NCBI RefSeq assembly: GCF_900089605.1
Contig: NZ_LT594324.1
Coordinates: 5,270,001-5,334,000 of the forward strand
Reading direction: 5' to 3'
Origin: Micromonospora narathiwatensis
GTDB taxonomy: Bacteria; Actinomycetota; Actinomycetes; Mycobacteriales; Micromonosporaceae
Length of the DNA stretch: 64,000 nt
This document shows positions 1-8,532 of this stretch, piece after piece. A program made the position numbers and the translations under genes. The notes under the pieces were generated by a model. That model was not told the origin of the DNA. It saw nothing but the letters and a program-made list of their open reading frames with translations, and made no database searches. Each line of letters starts with the position of its first letter. Positions within the stretch are counted from its first letter, which is position 1.

Positions 1-26
1 GGCGACCTCCCCGCGAGGAGGCCGCC
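1..26 (-). terminator. Hairpin terminator of the DDAH-family gene
   Basis: On the minus strand 1-10 and 17-26 form a 10-bp stem with a 6-nt loop; the only imperfection is one G-U pair, which works only in the minus-strand RNA. It lies 28 nt after the stop codon of the minus-strand gene. There is no clear U-run, as is common in actinomycetes. Confidence 0.55.
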
Positions 27-53
27 CGTTTCCGCGCTCGGCGGGGGCGTGCG

Positions 54-878
54 TCAGTGGCGCAGCTCGGCGATGCAGCACTTCACGCTGCCGCCGCCCT
101 TCTTCAGCTCGGCCAGCTCGACCGGGACGGGGGTGTACCCGGCCGCCTTGAGCTTGCCGGCGAGCCGGGTCGCCTCGCTGTTCAGCACGACGTTGAGCCC
201 GTCGCTGACCAGGTTCAGGCCGAAGGCCAGGGCGTCCTCGTCGTCCGCGAGCACCGCGTCGGGGAAGAGCTGGGCGAGGACCTTCTGGCTGGCCGTCGAG
301 AAGGCGCCCGGGTAGTAGACGACGTTCTCGTCGTCGATCGAGGCGAGCGCCACGTCCAGGTGGTAGAAGCGCGGGTCGACCAGGCGCAGCGAGACCACCG
401 GTCGGCCGAGCGCCTCCTGCGCCTCGGCGTGCGCCGCCAACTCGGTACGGAAGCCGTGCCCGGCGAGGATCAGGCCGCCGTGCGCGTCCGGCAGGTACGC
501 GAAGTCGCCCTCACCCTCGTTGGTCTCGCTCGGCGCGATGAACCGCCAGCCGTTCTCCTCGTAGAACGCCCGGTGCGCGGCGGCCTCGGCGGCCCGCTGC
601 TCGTGCTTGAACTGGGCGCCGTAGACCGTGCCGTCCACCACGAAGGCGCCGTTGGCCGCGAAGACCATGTCCGGCAGGCCCCGCTCGGGCGCGAGCAGGT
701 GCACCTCGTGACCGAGGCTGACGAGGGTCTCCCGGAGGCGGTCCCACTGCTTGACCGCCAGCTCCGCGTCGACCGGCGCGGTCACATCCATCCACGGGTT
801 GATCGCGTACTCGACCGCGAAGTGCTCGGGCGAGCACATGAGATATGTCCGCTTTCGCGGGACTCGCTGCTGGTTCAC
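54..878 (-). CDS. Dimethylarginine dimethylaminohydrolase (DDAH)-family amidinohydrolase
   Basis: A cytoplasmic guanidino-group hydrolase of the DDAH/arginine deiminase superfamily, predicted to release citrulline from arginine or a methylarginine. Seen are the early motif YLMCSPEHF, the NEGEGDF segment, the histidine in FYHLDVAL, and a C-terminal nucleophile region GGGSVKCC. The length of about 274 residues fits the family. The start is unsure: GTG at 878 gives a short basic leader, ATG at 839 starts at MCSPEHF, and an ATG at 926 also exists but would overlap the regulator start region. It is divergent from an Lrp regulator, an arrangement known for arginine catabolism genes, so the Lrp protein is its likely regulator. 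The exact substrate cannot be told from sequence. Confidence 0.85.
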   Translation of the reverse strand: MNQQRVPRKRTYLMCSPEHFAVEYAINPWMDVTAPVDAELAVKQWDRLRETLVSLGHEVHLLAPERGLPDMVFAANGAFVVDGTVYGAQFKHEQRAAEAAAHRAFYEENGWRFIAPSETNEGEGDFAYLPDAHGGLILAGHGFRTELAAHAEAQEALGRPVVSLRLVDPRFYHLDVALASIDDENVVYYPGAFSTASQKVLAQLFPDAVLADDEDALAFGLNLVSDGLNVVLNSEATRLAGKLKAAGYTPVPVELAELKKGGGSVKCCIAELRH

Positions 879-946
879 GGTCACCAAGAGTAGGTACGGT
901 AGAACTTTGGTAACAGCCACAACCATTGCTTCCCAGAGGCGGAACG

Positions 947-1405
947 TTGCAGATAGACGCGGTCGACCAGCGAATCATTGCGTTGCTCGTGGCAGATGCC
1001 CGCGCCTCGTACGCGGACATCGGCGCGCGAGTGTCACTCTCCGCCCCCGCGGTCAAGCGACGCGTAGACCGACTCCGATCCGCGGGAGTCATCCGGGGCT
1101 TCACCGCGGTCGTCGACCCGGCCGCCGTCGGCTGGACCACGGAGGCGTTCGTCGAGCTGTTCTGCGCCGGCCGGACCACCCCGGCGCAGATCGGCGCCGC
1201 CGCCCGCCGGCACCCCGAGGTGGTCGGCGCGTACACCGTCTCCGGGGAGGCGGACGCGCTGGTGCACCTGCGGGCCGCCGACATCGCCCACCTGGAGGAG
1301 GCGCTGGAGCGGCTGCGGGCGGAGTCCTTCGTCACCTCGTCGCGCAGCACCATCGTCCTCTCCCGGCTGGTCGAGTCGCCCGGCGTCGGCCCGTCCGGCT
1401 CCTGA
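947..1405 (+). CDS. Lrp/AsnC family transcriptional regulator
   Basis: A DNA-binding feast/famine regulator of about 152 residues. The N-terminus (DAVDQRIIALLVADARASY) and the following SLSAPAVKRRVDRL form the helix-turn-helix, and the C-terminal half has the RAM/AsnC ligand-binding fold with GAYTVSGEADALVHL. I chose TTG at 947 because AGAGGCGGA sits about 5 nt upstream; a TTG at 926 is also open. It faces away from the DDAH-family gene with overlapping promoter space between about 880 and 946, so it probably controls that gene and itself, responding to arginine or a related amino acid. That regulatory role is inference from gene order. Confidence 0.9.
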   Translation: MQIDAVDQRIIALLVADARASYADIGARVSLSAPAVKRRVDRLRSAGVIRGFTAVVDPAAVGWTTEAFVELFCAGRTTPAQIGAAARRHPEVVGAYTVSGEADALVHLRAADIAHLEEALERLRAESFVTSSRSTIVLSRLVESPGVGPSGS

Positions 1406-1437
1406 TCCCGGCCGCGGTGGGCCGCGCGCCCGGCCAT

Positions 1438-1485
1438 CGGCGGTGGGATCGGGCCCGGCCGTCAGCGGCGGGGATCGGGCCCGGC
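1438..1485. repeat. Imperfect direct repeat after lrp
   Basis: Two near-identical copies (1438-1459 and 1466-1485) share GGATCGGGCCCGGC. They lie between lrp and the beta-propeller gene. The GGGCCC cores are palindromic but no long terminator stem was seen. Confidence 0.5.
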
Positions 1486-1589
1486 GATGGGGGCGGGCAC
1501 GGCCGCCGGCCCGGTGGGCGCACCACCGGTGACCCCGCCGCTGCGGCTCGGGGCGGAACCGGGTGGGGCGGGGCGGCGTCGAAACGGAC

Positions 1590-3449
1590 ATGAGACCGGT
1601 AACCGCCGTCGCCGGTACGGTCGGCCTGCTCGCGCTGCCCCTGCTGGCCGGCAGCGCCGTCGCCACCGTCCCGACGGTTTCAACTCCGGGTCCGCCGCCA
1701 CCCGCCGCGCTCCGGCTGGTCGCGTACGACTCGTGCGCCGAGGCGCTGGCCGGGCTGCGGGCGGCCGCCACCGCCACCGTCGGCCCGTGGGGCTTCGGCC
1801 CGGGCTGGCGGCGTGCCGGGGGCATCGTGCCGGCGCAGGGCGACAACGTCATGGGGCGGGAGGGCGGCACCGCTCCCGCGCCGGCGTACTCCACCACGAA
1901 CAACCACGAGCCGGGTGCCGACGAGCCGGACCTGGTGAAGACCGACGGACGACGGATCGTCACGGTCGCCGGCGGGGTGCTGCGGGTGGTGGATCCGGCG
2001 ACCCGGCGGGAGACCGGCCGACTCGACCTCGCCGGAGCGGACCGGGGCCGGTGGTGGCCCGACAACGATCTGCTGCTGCACGGCGACCGGGCGCTGGTGC
2101 TGGTTCGGTCACCCGGGCCCGAGGTAGGCCCGTGGCCGGCTCGGGACGAAGCCGACGTCCGGCCCCGGCTGCTTCTGGTCGACCTGGCCGGGCCGCCGAA
2201 GGTCGTCGGGACGTACCGGATCGAGGGCAGCCTGCTCGACGCCCGGATGACCGGATCGACCGTCCGGGTGGTGGTCCGCTCGGAGCCACGGCTCGCCTTC
2301 CCGTACGCCGAGCGGAGCACCGACGCCGAGCGGACCGCGGCCAACCGCGCGGTGATCGCGAAGGCCGGCCTGGACGCCTGGCTGCCCGGGTACGAGTGGA
2401 CCGCCGACGGCGTTCGGCACACCGGCCGGGTCGGCTGCGACCGGCTGAGCCGGCCGGCGGACGCCACCGGCACCTCCCTGCTCACGGTGCTCAGCTTCGA
2501 TCTCGCCGCCGGCGGGCTCGGCGACGGCGATCCGGTCAGCGTCGCCTCCGACGCCGACACCGTGTACGGCACGCCGGGCAGCCTCTACCTGGCCGGCGTC
2601 GCGGAGCCCGGGCCGCGCCGTTGGGACCGGCCATGGCGGCCGGAGTCCGTCCGGACGACGATCTACCAGTTCGACACCGGCGCTCCCGGGCGCCCCCGGT
2701 ACGTCGCCGCTGGCAGCGTCCCCGGCTCACCCGTCAACCAGTACGCCCTCTCCGAGTGGCAGGGTCACCTGCGGGTGGCCACCACCCGCGAGAACCGCCG
2801 GGGTACGACCAGCGCGTCGGCCGTCCACGTGCTGACCCGCCGGGGCGACCGGCTGGCCCAGACGGGCGTGGTCGGCGGCCTGGGCCGGGGCGAGCGGATC
2901 TACTCGGTCCGCTACCTCGGCGGCACCGGCTACGTCGTCACCTTCCGGCAGACCGACCCGCTGTACGCGCTCGATCTGACCGACCCGGCCGCGCCCCGGG
3001 TCACCGGAGAGCTGAAGATCACCGGCTGGTCGTCCTATCTGCACCCGGTGCCGGGAGACCGGCTGCTCGGAGTCGGGCAGGAGGCTGACGCCCGAGGCCG
3101 GCCGCAGGGCCTCCAGGTCTCCCTCTTCGACGTCCACGACCCGGCCCGTCCCACCCGCCTGGCCCGCTACCACGTGCCCGTGGACATGTCGACGGCCGAG
3201 TACGAACCGCACGCCTTCCTGTTCGAGCCGACCACCGGGCTGCTGGCGTTGCCGCTGGTCACCGGCTCGATCCGGCTGCTCACGGTCACGGACCGGGACA
3301 TCGCCGAGGTCGGCACGGTCGACCACGGAACCGGCCAGGCCCGCCGGTCCCTGCTGGTCGGCGGGGAACTCTGGACCGTCTCGGAGGCGGGGCTGCGGGT
3401 CACCGACCCGAGGACCGCCCGCAGCCTCGGGTGGCTGCCCCTGACCTGA
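1590..3449 (+). CDS. Secreted beta-propeller domain protein
   Basis: A 619-residue exported protein. The first 30 or so residues form a Sec signal peptide (hydrophobic VGLLALPLLAGSAVA, no lipobox cysteine). After a proline-rich linker comes one long beta-propeller domain of the kind found in copper-amine-oxidase-like and beta-propeller secreted proteins, with markers such as NNHEPGADEPDLVKTDG near residue 105 and repeated blade motifs (LFDVHDPARPTRLARY). The ATG at 1590 puts the start directly before the signal peptide; an ATG-like start at 1563 would add charged residues and is less likely. The protein is encoded alone, so context gives no function. It is probably a cell-surface or secreted binding protein. 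Confidence 0.8.
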   Translation: MRPVTAVAGTVGLLALPLLAGSAVATVPTVSTPGPPPPAALRLVAYDSCAEALAGLRAAATATVGPWGFGPGWRRAGGIVPAQGDNVMGREGGTAPAPAYSTTNNHEPGADEPDLVKTDGRRIVTVAGGVLRVVDPATRRETGRLDLAGADRGRWWPDNDLLLHGDRALVLVRSPGPEVGPWPARDEADVRPRLLLVDLAGPPKVVGTYRIEGSLLDARMTGSTVRVVVRSEPRLAFPYAERSTDAERTAANRAVIAKAGLDAWLPGYEWTADGVRHTGRVGCDRLSRPADATGTSLLTVLSFDLAAGGLGDGDPVSVASDADTVYGTPGSLYLAGVAEPGPRRWDRPWRPESVRTTIYQFDTGAPGRPRYVAAGSVPGSPVNQYALSEWQGHLRVATTRENRRGTTSASAVHVLTRRGDRLAQTGVVGGLGRGERIYSVRYLGGTGYVVTFRQTDPLYALDLTDPAAPRVTGELKITGWSSYLHPVPGDRLLGVGQEADARGRPQGLQVSLFDVHDPARPTRLARYHVPVDMSTAEYEPHAFLFEPTTGLLALPLVTGSIRLLTVTDRDIAEVGTVDHGTGQARRSLLVGGELWTVSEAGLRVTDPRTARSLGWLPLT

Positions 3450-3494
3450 CTTCTCCCTCCCGGCCCCACCCCGCTGCCAACCGCCCGGCGGCGG

Positions 3495-3525
3495 TTGACC
3501 TCAACCCCGGTTGAGGTTGTTGGCT
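3495..3525 (+). promoter_or_regulatory. SoxR/MerR-type promoter and operator
   Basis: A -35 TTGACC (3495-3500) and a weak -10 TTGGCT (3520-3525) are separated by 19 bp, the long spacer typical of MerR-family targets. The spacer carries the palindrome CCTCAA-N6-TTGAGG (3499-3516; arms 3498-3506 and 3509-3517), which has the same half-sites and spacing as the known SoxR box. It lies about 40 nt upstream of the quinone oxidoreductase start. Confidence 0.75.
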
Positions 3526-3553
3526 GGAAGCCGGCTGTCGGAAGGGGTGCGGC

Positions 3554-4510
3554 GTGCGGGCGGTGTGGCTACGGGAGTTCGGTGGTCCGGAGGTGCTGGT
3601 GCCGGGGCCGGCGCCCGATCCGGTGCCCGGGCCGGGGCAGGTGCTGATCGAGGTCGCACACGCCAACCTCACCTTCGTGGAGACAATGTTCCGGTCGACC
3701 GGGTTCGGGCCGTTCACCGGCTCGCCGCCGTTGATCCCGGGCAACGGGGTCGGCGGGGTGATCACCGAGGTCGGTCCCGACGTCGATCCGGCGCTGGTGG
3801 GGCGGCGGGTGGTGAGCAGCACCGGCGGCTCCGGCGGGTACGCGGAGCGCGTGGCGGTGGACCGGGACGCGCCGTACGAGGTGCCGGACGGGCTGCCGCT
3901 GGACCAGGCGGTGGCACTGCTCGCCGACGGTCGTACCGCCGTCATGCTGGTGCACGCGGCCCGGCTGCGCCCCGGCGAGCGGGTGCTGGTCGAGGCGGCG
4001 GCGGGCGGCGTGGGCAGCCTGCTGACGCAGCTCGCCACGGCCGCCGGGGCGCGGGTGGTGGCCGCCGCCGGAGGCGACCGGAAGGTGGCACTGCTCCGCG
4101 AACGCGGCCTCGACGCGGTGGTGGACTACCGGCAGCCCGACTGGACCGACCGGGTACGCGCGGCCAGCGGCGGGGTGGACGTGGTCTTCGACGGGGTGGG
4201 CGGCGAACTCGCCCGCGACGCGTTCGACCTGCTCGCCCCGGGCGGGCGGATGCTCAGCTTCGGCTTGGCCAGCGGCGCGTGGGCCGACCTGCCCGCCGAC
4301 CTCGCGGCGGCACGCGGGGTGGCCCTGCTCCGGCCGTCCGCCGCGCCCGCCGAGCTGCGGGCGTTCACTGAACGGGCGCTCGCCGAGGCGGCGGCCGGGC
4401 GGCTGCGCCCGCTGATCGGGCAGCGTTTTCCGCTGGACCGGGCCGCCGACGCGCACGCCGCCATCGAGTCCCGCGCCACGGTCGGCAAAACCCTCCTCGA
4501 CCTGCCCTGA
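3554..4510 (+). CDS. NADPH:quinone oxidoreductase, zinc-type alcohol dehydrogenase superfamily
   Basis: A 318-residue medium-chain dehydrogenase/reductase, predicted to reduce quinones or enals with NAD(P)H in the cytoplasm. The N-terminal GroES-like domain holds PPLIPGNGVGGVI, and the Rossmann domain has the nucleotide-binding signature VEAAAGGVGSLLTQLA near residue 160. No structural-zinc cysteine lobe is seen, which places it with the zinc-independent quinone reductases. The GTG start at 3554 has GGAAGGGG upstream. The gene stands alone and sits behind a SoxR-type promoter, which fits induction by redox-cycling compounds. No soxR gene is in the window. Confidence 0.88.
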   Translation: MRAVWLREFGGPEVLVPGPAPDPVPGPGQVLIEVAHANLTFVETMFRSTGFGPFTGSPPLIPGNGVGGVITEVGPDVDPALVGRRVVSSTGGSGGYAERVAVDRDAPYEVPDGLPLDQAVALLADGRTAVMLVHAARLRPGERVLVEAAAGGVGSLLTQLATAAGARVVAAAGGDRKVALLRERGLDAVVDYRQPDWTDRVRAASGGVDVVFDGVGGELARDAFDLLAPGGRMLSFGLASGAWADLPADLAAARGVALLRPSAAPAELRAFTERALAEAAAGRLRPLIGQRFPLDRAADAHAAIESRATVGKTLLDLP

Positions 4511-4515
4511 CCCCA

Positions 4516-4546
4516 CCGCCGCGCCCCGGGGTTCGCGGCGCGGCGG
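4516..4546. terminator. Bidirectional hairpin between convergent genes
   Basis: A 10-bp GC stem (4516-4525 with 4537-4546) and an 11-nt loop lie in the 52-bp gap between the quinone reductase and the YbjN-like gene, followed by a GCGGCG-type repeat up to 4562. Both genes end here. Confidence 0.6.
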
Positions 4547-4562
4547 CGCGGCGGCGCGGCGG

Positions 4563-5669
4563 TCAGAGGTACATGCCGGTGCGGTGTTCCGGGTGCTCGC
4601 GGGCGGGCTTGTCGCCCTCGCCGAAGAAGCGCTTGCCGCCGAACTCGCCGTGCAGCCGGTCGTCCAGCTCGTCGGCCAGCCCGGTCATCACCTGCACGGC
4701 GAGCATCAGATGGGTCGGCTGGAAGTTGCGGCCGAAGACCGGGATCGAGGCCCAGACCGTGTCGTCCGCGCAGTAGAGGCGGCCGATCGGCATCCGGTTG
4801 GTCAGCTCGGAGAGCTTGACGTAGAGGCGCTCGGTCGGCTCGACCTCGGTGAGCACCGGAGAGAAGACGTCGACCAGGGGCGGGTTGTCGCGTACCCGGA
4901 CGAAGACCATCGCCGAGCCGGCGCGGATGTTGATGTCCCCGTCCGAGTCGACCTGCAACTGGTCGGACTTGGACCGCAGCATGGTGGAGACGACCGTACG
5001 CACCCGCTCCTCCAGCGCGAGCACGTCACTGTCGCTGGACTGCGCGGTCGCGGCGGCGGCCGCCAGCGCCTCGTCGAGGTCGGCCTCCACGTCCCGGTCC
5101 GGGCCGAACTCACTGCGGGCGGTGCCGAGCGGCTCCACCGGCAGCGGCTCCCCCTCGGTGTCGTGCACCAGATAGACCAGGAAGGCGGGGTGCGGGGCAC
5201 CGTAGACGTCCCGGAGGGTCCGGGACAGCACCGTCGCCAGCCGGGTCGCCTCCGCGGCGGCGCAGTCCAGGCCGAACTGGTCGCCGGACCCTTCCACCAC
5301 GCCGGGCGGGGACCAGCCGAGCGCGATCATGTCGGCCACGGCGGCCCGGTCCATCCGGTATCCCGGTGGCAGCGTGGCGTTGCCGACGGCCCGCGCCGAC
5401 AGCCGGCCCTCCCCGCCGACGTCCACACTGATCGAGTAGACAGCGTCCCCGGTGCCGGACGCGGTGGGGTCGAGGGTCAGCTCCAGGTGCGTGCCGTCGG
5501 GCAGGGCCCGGAGCTGGTCGGCCAGCGCGCGGGCGAACTCCCGCCAGGCCTCGGTCACCTTGGCCCGGAGGTCGGCCGTGGTCGGCTCGTCCAGCAGGAC
5601 CGACTCATACTGCTCCGACGCTGGGCCGGCGGGCTCGTCCGCCGGCGCCGAGGGGTGGTCTGCCGTCAT
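4563..5669 (-). CDS. YbjN-like / TY-Chap domain protein
   Basis: A 368-residue cytoplasmic protein without signal peptide or membrane segment. The N-terminal part (about 30-180) resembles the type III-secretion-chaperone-like (TY-Chap) fold seen in actinobacterial proteins. The C-terminal half (about 215-345) resembles YbjN, with LEERVRTVVSTMLRSKSDQ and a tail of long helices. An acidic, proline-rich start region (to residue 25) looks disordered. The ATG at 5669 is preceded by GGAGGCGATC. Such proteins are suggested to be peptide-binding chaperones, but no target is evident here and the function is unknown. Confidence 0.65.
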   Translation of the reverse strand: MTADHPSAPADEPAGPASEQYESVLLDEPTTADLRAKVTEAWREFARALADQLRALPDGTHLELTLDPTASGTGDAVYSISVDVGGEGRLSARAVGNATLPPGYRMDRAAVADMIALGWSPPGVVEGSGDQFGLDCAAAEATRLATVLSRTLRDVYGAPHPAFLVYLVHDTEGEPLPVEPLGTARSEFGPDRDVEADLDEALAAAAATAQSSDSDVLALEERVRTVVSTMLRSKSDQLQVDSDGDINIRAGSAMVFVRVRDNPPLVDVFSPVLTEVEPTERLYVKLSELTNRMPIGRLYCADDTVWASIPVFGRNFQPTHLMLAVQVMTGLADELDDRLHGEFGGKRFFGEGDKPAREHPEHRTGMYL

Positions 5670-5759
5670 GATCGCCTCCGTCCGTCACCGCCACCCTACC
5701 CAGGGCCGGTGGAGGCCGAATCACGCCGGACCGGGATCGGACACCCGCCCGCGGTGGGG

Positions 5760-6017
5760 CTACTCGGTCGGTGCGGTCCCGCCCAGCTCGACCGGCCAGG
5801 AGCCGGCCAGCTCGCTGAGCCGGGCGGCCGTCGCGGCCGCGTCGGCCCCCCGCCCCACGGCCACCCCCAACAGGTACGCGGTGACCGGCGCGCCCGGACG
5901 TAGCACCTGGTGGGCGACGTCCCTGGCCAGGTCGAGCACCACCGGCACCGGCACCTCGCCCGGGTCGATCCCCAGCTCGGCGCAGGCCGCCGTGACCCAG
6001 TCGTCCATCACCGTCAT
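5760..6017 (-). CDS. DUF6457 domain protein coupled to mobA-like gene
   Basis: A small 85-residue protein starting MTVMDDWVTAACAELG. It is predicted helical with no catalytic motif that I can name. It fits the DUF6457 family, which is found next to mobA or fdhD genes in actinobacteria. Its ATG overlaps the stop codon of the upstream mobA-like gene (ATGA at 6014-6017), so the two are translationally coupled. A role in molybdenum cofactor insertion or formate dehydrogenase maturation is inference from this context. Confidence 0.7.
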   Translation of the reverse strand: MTVMDDWVTAACAELGIDPGEVPVPVVLDLARDVAHQVLRPGAPVTAYLLGVAVGRGADAAATAARLSELAGSWPVELGGTAPTE

Positions 6018-6679
6018 CGCGTCCACTCCTCGGCCCGGCGTACGTCCTCGTCAGTGTCGCAGTCGAACCAGGGCGGCGGCCCCGAGCCGGACCAGGACAC
6101 CTCCCGTACGTCCGCGCCGGCCAGCAGCCCGCGTACCGGGGCCCCGTCGACCGTGCCGCCCCGCTCGGCGGCCAGCCGGTCGACGGCGGCCCGCAGGGCA
6201 GCCACCCGCCACACGCCACAGAGCTGCTGCCGGCGACCGTCCCCGTCGACGTAGCAGGCGACGTCGACGGCGAGTCGCGCGGCACCGTCGACCGGCCGGT
6301 GCCGACCGCTCGCCGGGCCGCCGTGAGCAAGGCCCTGGCCCGACCCGTCGAGCGCGCGCCGGAGTTCAGCCACCGCCGCCGTGGTGAGCAGCGGCAGGTC
6401 GGCGGCGAGCAGCGCGACGACGGTCGTGCCCGGGTCGAGCAGGGCGAGCCCGGCCACGGTGGCGGCGACCGGACCACCGCCGGGCGGATCCTCGCGGGTC
6501 ACTCGTACACCGTCGGGGACCGGGCCGGACGGGCCGACCACGATCGGCGGCGCCGCGTCGGCGACCGCGGCCAGCACCCGGTGCAGCATCGGCCGGCCAC
6601 CGACCGCGCGCCCGGGCTTGTCCACCCCGCCCATCCGCCGGGCCGCACCGCCCGAGAGCACGATCGCCGCGTACGTCAC
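6014..6679 (-). CDS. mobA: MobA-like molybdenum cofactor guanylyltransferase
   Basis: A 221-residue NTP-transferase predicted to attach GMP to molybdopterin, giving the bis-MGD or MGD form used by formate dehydrogenase and nitrate reductase. Seen are the N-terminal nucleotide-binding loop LSGGAARRMGGVDKPG, the metal-site ADLPLL near residue 93, and the C-terminal DCDTDEDVRRAEEW. The start is GTG at 6679. It overlaps DUF6457 by ATGA, forming a two-gene operon. The fdhD gene lies 1 kb away on the other strand, so this may be one formate-dehydrogenase-related locus. Confidence 0.85.
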   Translation of the reverse strand: MTYAAIVLSGGAARRMGGVDKPGRAVGGRPMLHRVLAAVADAAPPIVVGPSGPVPDGVRVTREDPPGGGPVAATVAGLALLDPGTTVVALLAADLPLLTTAAVAELRRALDGSGQGLAHGGPASGRHRPVDGAARLAVDVACYVDGDGRRQQLCGVWRVAALRAAVDRLAAERGGTVDGAPVRGLLAGADVREVSWSGSGPPPWFDCDTDEDVRRAEEWTR

Positions 6680-6723
6680 CGGCCCACGCTAACCGCGTAC
6701 GCCGGGTTCCGCCCGGCCCCGGC

Positions 6724-6813
6724 TGTTCGGGCCGCCGGGGCCGTTCGGGCCGCCGCAATATGCGGCAAGTTGGTGTATCGCGCGCTGGATGCCACGACAT
6801 GCCGCAACTTGAG
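6724..6813. repeat. Short direct and mirror-like repeats upstream of mobA
   Basis: GTTCGGGCCGCCG occurs twice in tandem (6724-6755). Next to it are two related elements, ATGCGGCAAGTTGG (6760-6773) and ATGCCGCAACTTGAG (6799-6813). They lie in the 171-bp gap between the mobA-like start and the next gene. No gene or terminator was seen here. Confidence 0.4.
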
Positions 6814-6850
6814 TGGATCCTTGGGAAGTTGATCAGCCTCGTCGGACCGA

Positions 6851-7525
6851 TCAGGCGACGAGTGGCCCGCGCAGCACCTCTCGAGCCGCATCGTGGTCGC
6901 CGGTCACCTGGCTCCAGGGCATGGGGAATCGACCCCACAGCGCCAGGAGCAACTCCTGCGCGGTGCCGCTCAGCGTGGCGACCGGCTCCCCCGGTCCGAG
7001 CACCCAGGACGTGTCGAGGTCGTTGGCCGTGAGGCGGACCGCCGCCGGGGGCGGGGTAGCCCGGCCCCGCTGGATCTGGCGCGGCACGTGCACCTCGATG
7101 ATCTCCGCGACCCCGTCGCCGCACAACAGCGGGTCGAGCCGGCTCGACCTGCCGAGCGCCTGTTCGGCGTCCCAGCGGTGCACGAGCGTCTCCAGGCAGC
7201 GACGCCGCCGCCAGAAGCCGACGGTGTGTGGCGGGTAGAAGGTCCAGGCGTCGCTGGCAGGGTCGACGGCGAGCGCGTCGGTGAGAATCCGGACGGTGTC
7301 CACGAACCAGGGAAGAATGTCGACCGGTGCCGCCGGCTGCTGGTAGTCGCCGCGCCGTTCAGTGACGGCGGTGGCCGCCCGCAGATTTCCTTGGCCGAGG
7401 TGCTCGGCGAGATCACGTAGTGTCCAGTCGCCGCAGTGCTCGACCGGTGCGGAAAGGTCAGCGGTCAGGCAGCCTTTGAACGCGGAAAGCTCGTCGCGCA
7501 GAAGCGCGAGATGATCTAGGCCCAT
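6851..7525 (-). CDS. DinB-like TIGR03083 / maleylpyruvate isomerase N-terminal family protein
   Basis: A 224-residue protein of the actinobacterial TIGR03083 family, related to mycothiol-dependent maleylpyruvate isomerase and the DinB four-helix bundle. The metal-site style histidines appear in [14 protein letters not shown] and [17 protein letters not shown] second C-terminal domain follows with [15 protein letters not shown]. The ATG at 7525 gives [13 protein letters not shown], the usual start region; upstream SD is weak. It is divergent from fdhD with 78 bp between. It probably uses mycothiol or a metal for a thiol-transfer or isomerase reaction, but the substrate is unknown. Confidence 0.75.
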   Translation of the reverse strand: MGLDHLALLRDELSAFKGCLTADLSAPVEHCGDWTLRDLAEHLGQGNLRAATAVTERRGDYQQPAAPVDILPWFVDTVRILTDALAVDPASDAWTFYPPHTVGFWRRRRCLETLVHRWDAEQALGRSSRLDPLLCGDGVAEIIEVHVPRQIQRGRATPPPAAVRLTANDLDTSWVLGPGEPVATLSGTAQELLLALWGRFPMPWSQVTGDHDAAREVLRGPLVA

Positions 7526-7603
7526 CCGCCGGAATCTACTGGGTCGACTCTCTCTGGCGCAGGACCATGTTCGGTGGGTGGCCTCGCGGGGCAGGATGGC
7601 GGG

Positions 7604-8458
7604 ATGGGACGGGCGACTGACCGGCGCGGCGTGCTCCGCATCGACCTCGACGCGGCGGCCGGCGGGCGCACCCGGGTACGGCGGCAGGACACCCTCGCGG
7701 TGGAGGAGCCGCTGGAGATCCGGGTCGGTCCGGCGGGCCCGGGTCGACGAAAGCCGCTGGCGGTGACCATGCGTACCCCGGGTGACGACCTGGACCTGGC
7801 GATAGGTTTCCTGCTCACCGAGGGGCTGATCCGGTCGGCCGAGGATGTGCACACCGCGCAGCTCTGCGCCGGCGCCGAGACGCCGAACACCTACAACGTG
7901 GTCGACGTGGTGCTGACCCCGGGCGTACCGGAGCCCGCCACCGATCCGGCCCGCAACTTCTACACGACCAGCTCGTGCGGGGTGTGCGGCAAGGCGAGCA
8001 TCGACGCCGTCCGCACCCGGTCGCGGTTCGCCGTACGGGACGACGTGCTCACCGTGACCGCGGCGCTGCTGGCCGCGCTGCCGGACCGGCTGCGCGCGGC
8101 CCAACGTGCCTTCGACCGGACCGGCGGCCTGCACGCGGCCGGTCTCTTCACCGCCGACGGCGAGCTGGTGGTGCTGCGCGAGGACGTCGGCCGGCACAAC
8201 GCGGTGGACAAGGTGATCGGCTGGGCGGTGCGGGAACGCCGGCTGCCGCTCGCCGGGCACGTCCTGCTGGTCTCCGGCCGGGCCAGCTTCGAGCTGACCC
8301 AGAAGGCGTGGATGGCGGGAGTGCCGCTGCTGGCGGCGGTCTCCGCGCCCAGCAGTCTCGCCGTCGAGTTGGCCGAGGAGGCCGGGATGACCCTGGTCGG
8401 CTTTCTGCGCGGCCAGACGATGAACGTCTACGCGGGCGCGCGGCGGATCAGCGATTAG
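7604..8458 (+). CDS. fdhD: Formate dehydrogenase accessory sulfurtransferase FdhD
   Basis: A 284-residue protein that transfers sulfur from a cysteine desulfurase to the molybdenum cofactor of formate dehydrogenase. The diagnostic cysteine pair is in [12 protein letters not shown] (Cys125 and Cys128). Other family motifs are [41 protein letters not shown] and [13 protein letters not shown]. The ATG at 7604 matches the family start; an upstream ATG at 7578 in another frame is a shadow. No formate dehydrogenase subunit is in the window. It fits functionally with the mobA-like gene 1 kb upstream. Confidence 0.93.
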   Translation: MGRATDRRGVLRIDLDAAAGGRTRVRRQDTLAVEEPLEIRVGPAGPGRRKPLAVTMRTPGDDLDLAIGFLLTEGLIRSAEDVHTAQLCAGAETPNTYNVVDVVLTPGVPEPATDPARNFYTTSSCGVCGKASIDAVRTRSRFAVRDDVLTVTAALLAALPDRLRAAQRAFDRTGGLHAAGLFTADGELVVLREDVGRHNAVDKVIGWAVRERRLPLAGHVLLVSGRASFELTQKAWMAGVPLLAAVSAPSSLAVELAEEAGMTLVGFLRGQTMNVYAGARRISD

Positions 8459-8532
8459 GCGGTAAGAAACCGACCCCTGCGCGCACTTCCTGGTGACGGC
8501 GTACCTTCCCGCGTACCAAGGAGCAGGGGTCA

